A stretch of 10,174 bases of DNA from Angelakisella sp. (GTDB lineage: Bacteria; Bacillota; Clostridia; Oscillospirales; Ruminococcaceae), in NCBI GenBank assembly GCA_022795575.1, contig JAAWGY010000061.1, positions 1 to 10,174 on the forward strand, in the 5' to 3' direction. The notes under the pieces were generated by a model, which had not been told where the DNA came from, did no database searches, and was given only the letters and a program-made list of their open reading frames with translations. Below are positions 6,002 to 10,174 of the stretch, piece after piece (position 1 is the stretch's first letter; every line of letters starts with the position of its first letter). The position numbers and the translations under genes are program-made.

Positions 6002-6697
6002 GTGCTGGATAAAGAAATCCTTATTGTTGACGATGAAAAAGACCTGCGGGACATGATCTGTTCCATCTTTTCTCATGCAGGCTATACCAAGCTGGTCACG
6101 GCGGCCTCCGGGGAGGAGGCCCTGACGCTGCTCTCAAAAAAGATGCCGGGCATCATCCTTCTGGATGTGATGATGCCCGGCATGGACGGTTTTGCGCTGC
6201 TTCAGGAGATCCGGGCTGTCAGCAGCGTTCCTGTGCTGATGCTCACCGCAAAGGGGGAGGCGGAGGACCGGTTTTCCGGCTTTGAGCTGGGTGCGGACGA
6301 TTACCTTGTAAAGCCCTTTCTTCCCAAGGAGCTGCTGCTCCGGGTTCGGGCCATCTTAAAACGGGCCTACCCCCAGGAGAACAGCATCGTCACCCTGGCG
6401 GCCTCCTGTGTGGACCTGGACCGGGCCGAGGTGGTCAAGGGGGAGCAGCGCCTCCCGCTGACTGCCAAGGAGTACGCCGTTTTTCAAAGGCTGGCGGAGA
6501 ATCCGGGGCGCATCGTCACCATCGGGGTGCTGTGCCAGGCGCTGTGCGGCGACATCTGGCAGGGGTATGAAACCACCCTGATGACCCATATCCGGCACCT
6601 GCGGGAGAAAATCGAGGAAAATCCCTCAAAGCCGGTATCCCTCCTGACGGTAAAGGGGCTGGGGTATAAGCTGATGGTGAAGGAGCCAGAGAAATGA
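6002..6697 (+). CDS. OmpR-family response regulator 2
   Basis: This 231-residue regulator pairs with kinase 2. The receiver domain has Asp10-Asp11, phosphoacceptor Asp55 (ILLDVMMPGMDG), Thr82 (LMLTA) and Lys104 (LVKPF); the C-terminal winged helix includes LTAKEYAVFQRLAENPG and ends LLTVKGLGYKLM. The start is GTG at 6002, set by AGGAGG seven bases upstream and just behind a clear promoter. It overlaps kinase 2 by ATGA. The divergent position next to the LanF-like exporter suggests control of that exporter, as NisRK, SpaRK and CprRK do for theirs, with the 11-bp array between the two operons as its likely site. Regulator 2 and regulator 1 are clearly diverged in sequence, so they are not a recent duplication. 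Confidence 0.96.
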   Translation: MLDKEILIVDDEKDLRDMICSIFSHAGYTKLVTAASGEEALTLLSKKMPGIILLDVMMPGMDGFALLQEIRAVSSVPVLMLTAKGEAEDRFSGFELGADDYLVKPFLPKELLLRVRAILKRAYPQENSIVTLAASCVDLDRAEVVKGEQRLPLTAKEYAVFQRLAENPGRIVTIGVLCQALCGDIWQGYETTLMTHIRHLREKIEENPSKPVSLLTVKGLGYKLMVKEPEK

Positions 6698-8091
6698 AAA
6701 CGGTAAAGCGGTTTTTTCGGAAGTATTTTCTGACCATGGTAGGGATCATCCTCCTGTTCCTGCTGCTCAATCTTCTGCTCTATCTTTCCTTGCTGGCCTG
6801 GGCCTGGAAAACCTCCGGCGGGCCGGAAATTTCTGTCCATGAGGTGTGGGCCAGCGTCACCGTGGACGAGGGAGGCGGCCTGACGGAGGCGGAGGGACTG
6901 GAGAAGGAGCTGGAGGAAAACGACTCCTGGGCCATGATTTTGGACGACACCGGGGCGGTGGTATGGGAGGAGCGCCTGCCGGAAGAGCTGCCTCGGTGGT
7001 ACACCCCCACCGATGTGGCCAAGTTCAGCCGGTGGTATTTAAGAGACTACCCCGTTTTTGTACTGGAGCATCCGGCAGGGCTTTTGGTGGTGGGCACGGC
7101 AAAAAACAGCTTTGTCAAATACTGCGCCACCTACAAGGAGTCCTATGTCCGGATCATGCTTGCCGGTCTTGCCGTTGCTGTCGCCGTCAATCTGATCGCG
7201 GTGGTTCTGCTGAGCTGGTGGAATATGGGGCGGGTGGAAAAGGCAGTCACCCCCATTTTGAAGGGCATTGAGACGGTGGCCTCCGGCCGGCCGGTGAGCC
7301 TCCCGGAAAAGGGGGAGCTCTCGGAAATTGGCCGCCAGCTGAACCGGGCGGGAGCCTTTATCGCCAAAAAGGACAGCGCCCGGGCCGACTGGATCAGCGG
7401 CGTTTCCCATGATGTGCGAACGCCTCTTTCCGTCATTTTGGGCTTTGCCGGGCAGCTGGAGGAGGACCGGAGCCTTCCTGCCTCCGCCCGGGAACAGGCG
7501 GCTCAAATCCGCAGGCAGGGGGAAAAGCTGCGGAGCCTGATTTCCGACCTGAACCTTGCCTCCCGGCTGGAGTATGCCATGCAGCCCCTGCGGCTGGAAC
7601 AGGTCTACCCGGTGGAGCTGGCCCGGCAAGCCGTCTGCGAGTTTCTGGACGGCGGCCTGGAGGAGCGGTACGAGTTGGAATTTTATGCGGGCCCCAAAAG
7701 CGAACCGGCCACGCTCCAAGGGGATGAACCCCTCCTGAAACGGGCGCTGTGCAATCTCATCCAGAACAGTATTGCCCACAATCCCCAGGGCTGCCGGATT
7801 GCCGTTTCGGTCACAGGTGAAGAAGCGGGTATTATCATCACGGTTGCAGATGACGGCGTGGGGGTATCTGCAGAAAAGCTGGCAGAGCTCAGCGCAGACA
7901 GCCCCTGCCTGGAAAGCACCGATGAAAAGCTAAACCTGCGCCACGGCCTGGGGGTACTGCTGGTGCGGCAGATCGTGGAGGCCCACAAGGGGACCATGGC
8001 TATGGAAAGCGCGCTGGGAAAGGGATTCAAAACAACGCTGACATTTCCGGCATATGCTGTTCTGAATTTTCAAAAGCAGATAAAAAGTTGA
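6694..8091 (+). CDS. Sensor histidine kinase 2
   Basis: This 465-residue membrane kinase has a first membrane helix at about 13-36, an outer domain of roughly 115 residues (37-152), a second helix at about 153-176, a HAMP-like linker to about 230, His239 in GVSHDVRTPLSVI, N-box CNLIQNSIAHNP, G1 box DDGVGV and G2 box HGLGVLL. All catalytic elements are present. The outer domain is acidic near 58-76 (repeated E and D), which could help contact cationic peptides; this is speculation. The ATG overlaps the regulator 2 stop as ATGA, so the two are coupled. The larger sensory domain distinguishes it from kinase 1. Its last codons and stop lie inside a paired 11-bp box (site C), mirroring kinase 1 and site A. 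Confidence 0.95.
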   Translation: MKTVKRFFRKYFLTMVGIILLFLLLNLLLYLSLLAWAWKTSGGPEISVHEVWASVTVDEGGGLTEAEGLEKELEENDSWAMILDDTGAVVWEERLPEELPRWYTPTDVAKFSRWYLRDYPVFVLEHPAGLLVVGTAKNSFVKYCATYKESYVRIMLAGLAVAVAVNLIAVVLLSWWNMGRVEKAVTPILKGIETVASGRPVSLPEKGELSEIGRQLNRAGAFIAKKDSARADWISGVSHDVRTPLSVILGFAGQLEEDRSLPASAREQAAQIRRQGEKLRSLISDLNLASRLEYAMQPLRLEQVYPVELARQAVCEFLDGGLEERYELEFYAGPKSEPATLQGDEPLLKRALCNLIQNSIAHNPQGCRIAVSVTGEEAGIIITVADDGVGVSAEKLAELSADSPCLESTDEKLNLRHGLGVLLVRQIVEAHKGTMAMESALGKGFKTTLTFPAYAVLNFQKQIKS

Positions 8092-8108
8092 AAATTATCC
8101 CTTATAAT
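8073..8108 (+). promoter_or_regulatory. Promoter with paired 11-bp regulator box after kinase 2 (site C)
   Basis: AAAGCAGATAA (8073-8083) and AAAGTTGAAAA (8084-8094) are adjacent and match at 8 of 11 positions; 8 bases later is a perfect TATAAT (8103-8108). The two-unit block matches site B at 19 of 22 and site A at 18 of 22 positions. No -35 consensus is present. Transcription would start near 8115 and read toward the small disrupted gene and the sigma factor. The regulator is unproven. Confidence 0.6.
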
Positions 8109-8137
8109 ACCGGTGCAAAAATTCAGCGGTTTTATGA

Positions 8138-8192
8138 AAAGGGGGACAAAAAAGTGTACGGCAGTCCCATTTTATATGCCAACGGGACGGCA
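8138..8192 (+). other. Leader segment with alternative hairpins
   Basis: Downstream of site C, GGGAC (8143-8147) can pair with GTCCC (8164-8168); outer AAA/TTT pairs extend this stem to 8138 and 8173 with one mismatch and one G-U pair. GTCCC can instead pair with a second GGGAC at 8184-8188. TGCC (8177-8180) likewise has two possible GGCA partners (8160-8163, 8189-8192). The folds exclude each other, as in attenuators, but the stems are short and no ligand class is recognised. Confidence 0.25.
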
Positions 8193-8515
8193 AAGAAAGA
8201 AGAATAAGCGGTTCAAATACATAGCCGGATCGGCGGCGCTTCCTCCTGGTGGCCTGCCCGTTTCGGAGCTGCTGTGACGCTTTGTTTGTGGCAAGCCGGG
8301 AGGTTTTTGTCTCGCCCCAGGGGACAAACACCATGATCATCGAGTACGACCATGTATGCCGCCCGTATATCTACCAAAAGACCTGGTACGGGAAGCGGGA
8401 GATCTGGATCTATCCGAAAGGCGGCTTTATCGAGACGGTATCTTTTGGTGTGGAATTCAGAAGAATTTTATCGCGGCGTGTAGTATTTCCCGCGAAATCC
8501 ATAGTAGATAGTTGA
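8176..8515 (+). pseudogene. Small lipoprotein or membrane-protein gene, probably frameshifted
   Basis: From ATG 8176 the frame reads MPTGRQRKKNKRFKYIAGSAAL, a basic N-region followed by the start of a hydrophobic core, then loses sense and stops at 8275-8277. Removing one C at 8242-8243 would join it to the other frame and give AALLLVACP: a complete signal peptide with a LVAC lipobox, then an open frame to 8515. That downstream frame is intact alone as a 60-codon ORF from ATG 8333 (MIIEYDHVCRPYIYQKTWYG, then IYPKGGFIETVSFG), which has only a weak ribosome site. An earlier in-frame ATG at 8134 is possible. I do not recognise the family. It lies behind site C and 25 bases before the sigma factor, so it may be a target gene of that promoter. 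A sequencing error would give the same picture. Confidence 0.4.
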
Positions 8516-8540
8516 GAGGACGGAAAGGAGGGTTGCCCTG

Positions 8541-9101
8541 ATGGATGACAACACCATCATAGAATTGTTCTTTGCCCGCTCGGAACAGGCGATCCGGGAG
8601 TTGGACAGCCAATACGGAAAGACTTTTCACAAACTGTCTTACAACATTCTAAACAGCTGCCAGGATGCGGAGGAATGTGTCAACGACGCCTACCTGGGCA
8701 CATGGAATGCCATTCCGCCGGCACGGCCCAGCCCGCTGCTCGCGTTCGTCTGCAAGATTGTCCGAAACCTCTCCCTCACACGCTACCATTCGGGCAGAGC
8801 GGCCAAGCGCGGCGGCGGAAGCTACACGGCGGCGCTGGAGGAGTTGCAGGAATGTCTGGCCTCGCCCGGCTCTGTGGAGGGCGACCTGGAGGAGAAGGAA
8901 CTGGTTCAGATCATCGAGGACTTCTTGGAAACTCTGCCCGCAGAGAATCGGGTTATTCTCATGCGCCGCTACTGGTTCTCCGACAGCTGCGGGGAAATAG
9001 CGGCGCGGACAGGTTTATCTGAGAAGAATGTGTCCGTCCGCCTGGCTCGAATCCGAAAACAACTGCGGTATTACTTGCAAGAAAGAGAGGTACTGCTATG
9101 A
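8541..9101 (+). CDS. ECF-type RNA polymerase sigma factor
   Basis: This 186-residue protein should direct RNA polymerase to a stress or envelope regulon. Region 2 spans about 8-85, with NSCQDAEECVNDAYLGTWNAIP as the core-binding and -10 recognition part; region 4 spans about 122-180, with ETLPAENRVILMRRYWF and a helix-turn-helix IAARTGLSEKNVSVRLARIRK that would read the -35. There is no region 1 or 3, as expected of the ECF group. AAAGGAGG lies nine bases before the ATG. The 3' end overlaps the next gene as ATGA, the usual arrangement of a sigma factor with its anti-sigma partner. It could be transcribed from site C, which would put it under the antimicrobial-response regulator; that is inference. 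No obvious autoregulated ECF promoter was found upstream. Confidence 0.93.
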   Translation: MDDNTIIELFFARSEQAIRELDSQYGKTFHKLSYNILNSCQDAEECVNDAYLGTWNAIPPARPSPLLAFVCKIVRNLSLTRYHSGRAAKRGGGSYTAALEELQECLASPGSVEGDLEEKELVQIIEDFLETLPAENRVILMRRYWFSDSCGEIAARTGLSEKNVSVRLARIRKQLRYYLQEREVLL

Positions 9102-10027
9102 ATGCAAAACGATTTTCCTCTGCCCTTGGAAAAGTGGATGACAAGTATATTATGGAGTCAGCCGCCTACGAGCGGAAAAAGAAAACCGGGTGGCAAAAAT
9201 GGGGAATGATGGCGGCGTGTTTCTGCCTGCTCCTCACAGCGGCCACGATGCTGCCGGGAGTTTTGAAAGGGACTGGCGGCGTCCTTCCGCCCTCCGGCCC
9301 CGTTGTTTCCGGGCCTGTGGCCAGCGATGACGACCGGCAGCCCGGCACAGACGAGCCGAAGTCCCCCCAGGTCATCATCGAATGGGACAAAGTTGCCGTG
9401 AATGAATCAAACGGTATGGCCTCTGACGCGGCCCTGCGCTACTACGATCCAGAAATCTATCATACGGAGGACTGGGGAGAGAAGGAAATTGTGGCCTACT
9501 ACGGCTGGAATCTGAAGCCTGGCTATATTCCCGAAGGTCTCACCGATGGTGGAAAGGGCCCTGGGGGAATCATGTACCAGGAGCGGGCCACCGGTAAAAT
9601 CGTCCAGGACCAGGGGGGGCGTGGCTTCTGGACGGATTTTTGGGAGGACGGAAGCCCCAAATCAGATGATGACCTCTATATCCCCACCGGGTTCACCGTC
9701 CAGGTATCCAAGCTGGACATCCTCCATTGCGCGCTCCTGCCTGTGGAGGGAGAGCGCACCACAGACTTTGGCGGCGTACCAGTTACGCTCACCCATTGCT
9801 CTATGAAGCACGGTCCATTTGACCCCACGAAGAAAGCACCCGATGGCCTGTCCAATATGCCTGCGGGGTATTACGAGATTTATACCGCCTCCTTTACCCT
9901 GAACGAAACAAAGTATGAAGTAACCGCCCAGCGGCTGGAACTGGAGGAGGTCATTCGGATCGTGGCATCTATAATCGGCGACCAGTCCGGCAAAAGTATC
10001 ACGGTAGGCGGCTCTCAGGAGCCGTAA
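9098..10027 (+). CDS. Probable membrane anti-sigma factor
   Basis: This 309-residue one-pass membrane protein is translationally coupled to the sigma factor (ATGA overlap). A short cytoplasmic N-terminus (1-34, with GKVDDKYIMESAAYERKKK) precedes one helix at about 35-56 (WGMMAACFCLLLTAATML), a Pro/Gly-rich linker (about 57-90), and an outer domain of about 215 residues with no catalytic motif I recognise. The N-terminus and layout match proteins that habitually follow short ECF sigma factors in Clostridia and are taken to be their anti-sigma factors; no zinc-binding HxxxCxxC motif is present, so it is not a ZAS-type protein. The role would be to hold the sigma factor at the membrane until an outer signal is sensed. 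The partner is inferred from position. Confidence 0.75.
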   Translation: MNAKRFSSALGKVDDKYIMESAAYERKKKTGWQKWGMMAACFCLLLTAATMLPGVLKGTGGVLPPSGPVVSGPVASDDDRQPGTDEPKSPQVIIEWDKVAVNESNGMASDAALRYYDPEIYHTEDWGEKEIVAYYGWNLKPGYIPEGLTDGGKGPGGIMYQERATGKIVQDQGGRGFWTDFWEDGSPKSDDDLYIPTGFTVQVSKLDILHCALLPVEGERTTDFGGVPVTLTHCSMKHGPFDPTKKAPDGLSNMPAGYYEIYTASFTLNETKYEVTAQRLELEEVIRIVASIIGDQSGKSITVGGSQEP

Positions 10028-10174
10028 TCAGACCGGCAGACAGGTCAAAATATTTGAGAAGCTGTACCAATAGCTGCCGCACGCATCTTGACGGCAAATT
10101 TTCCGCCTGCCTTTGCCAAAAAATCTTGAAATACACACAGTATTCCTGCGCTTTTTTGGCATCGGCAGTCAAAA
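10028..10174. other. Non-coding right edge with no convincing gene
   Basis: After the anti-sigma stop this 147-bp stretch is more A/T-rich than the genes before it. Two minus-strand frames are open from the edge: one reads AKKAQEYCVYFKIFWQRQAE and runs into the end of the anti-sigma gene, the other reads DFLAKAGGKFAVKMRAAA and stops near 10049. Neither has a visible start or ribosome site, and both may be by-products of the inverted repeat at 10107-10168. No plus-strand terminator with a U tract is seen. Confidence 0.4.
10107..10168. repeat. Long imperfect inverted repeat
   Basis: CTGCCTTTGCCAAAAAA (10107-10123) and TTTTTTGGCATCGGCAG (10152-10168) are inverted arms matching at 15 of 17 positions, with a perfect inner 10 bp (TGCCAAAAAA / TTTTTTGGCA) and a 28-base centre. 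The stem is not followed by a T-run on the plus strand inside the window. It may be part of a repeated or mobile intergenic element that continues past the edge. Confidence 0.6.

Noticed and set aside
2914..8097. Near-identical 19-bp inverted repeat (18 of 19) enclosing the exporter and two-component genes, like the ends of a mobile element.
   Set aside because: A third copy at 1030-1051 and the constant 8-bp distance to a -10 in all three fit a regulatory box better than transposon ends. No transposase or integrase is present and no target duplication was seen.
8095..8340. 81-codon minus-strand frame in the gap after kinase 2.
   Set aside because: No ribosome site, Arg-rich shadow-like composition, and opposite to the promoter-like site C and the signal-peptide-like plus frame.
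8471..8493. Short inverted repeat CGCGG / CCGCG before the sigma factor as an operator.
   Set aside because: Only 5-bp arms inside an open frame in GC-rich DNA; too easily due to chance.
10009..10024. Perfect 6-bp hairpin CGGCTC-TCAG-GAGCCG just before the anti-sigma stop as a terminator.
   Set aside because: It is inside the coding sequence and is followed by TAATCAGACC, with no T-run.
1..10174. Lantibiotic precursor or modification genes, CRISPR arrays, tRNA or rRNA genes, transposases.
   Set aside because: I looked for a short leader-core peptide with Cys/Ser/Thr-rich tail, regular repeat-spacer units, conserved RNA gene motifs and DDE or recombinase motifs on both strands and saw none.

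Overview
The window looks like chromosomal or accessory DNA from a GC-rich gut-type Firmicute, probably an Oscillospiraceae or Lachnospiraceae relative. The reasons are the strong AAGGAGG-type ribosome binding sites, tightly packed and overlapping genes, family content typical of Clostridia (YxeA-like protein, bacitracin/lantibiotic-type ABC exporters, short ECF sigma factor with a one-pass anti-sigma partner), and GC-rich codons broken by A/T-rich promoter stretches. The taxon is inferred from composition and gene families only.

Layout. (1) 1-2881, minus strand: response regulator 1 (2207-2881), histidine kinase 1 (1041-2219) and ABC ATPase 1 (95-967), then the first 35 codons of an unknown gene running off the left edge. 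(2) 2981-5851, minus strand: ABC ATPase 2, permease B, permease C and a YxeA-like protein in one tightly coupled operon that resembles lantibiotic self-protection/resistance exporters (LanFEG, CprABC, BcrAB). No biosynthetic genes or precursor peptide are seen, so it looks like stand-alone antimicrobial peptide resistance. (3) 6002-8091, plus strand: response regulator 2 and histidine kinase 2, divergent from the exporter. (4) 8092-8540: a promoter-like site and a small, probably frameshifted lipoprotein or membrane-protein gene. (5) 8541-10027, plus strand: an ECF sigma factor and its probable membrane anti-sigma factor, overlapping by ATGA. (6) 10028-10174: no convincing gene; it holds a long imperfect inverted repeat.

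How it may work. Histidine kinase 2 and regulator 2 probably sense a peptide antibiotic or the envelope damage it causes, and switch on the divergent exporter through four tandem 11-bp units (5889-5932) in the shared 150-bp intergenic region. The exporter operon reads toward regulator 1/kinase 1 with no visible terminator, so the two sensory systems may be layered.

The most notable signal is not a gene. A pair of 11-bp A-rich direct repeats, followed by exactly 8 bp and then a -10-like hexamer, occurs three times: before regulator 1, before ABC ATPase 1, and just after kinase 2 facing the small gene and the sigma factor. This resembles an OmpR/PhoB-type regulator box and suggests one small regulon joining the modules. 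At ATPase 1 the -10 is buried in the 5' arm of a terminator hairpin.
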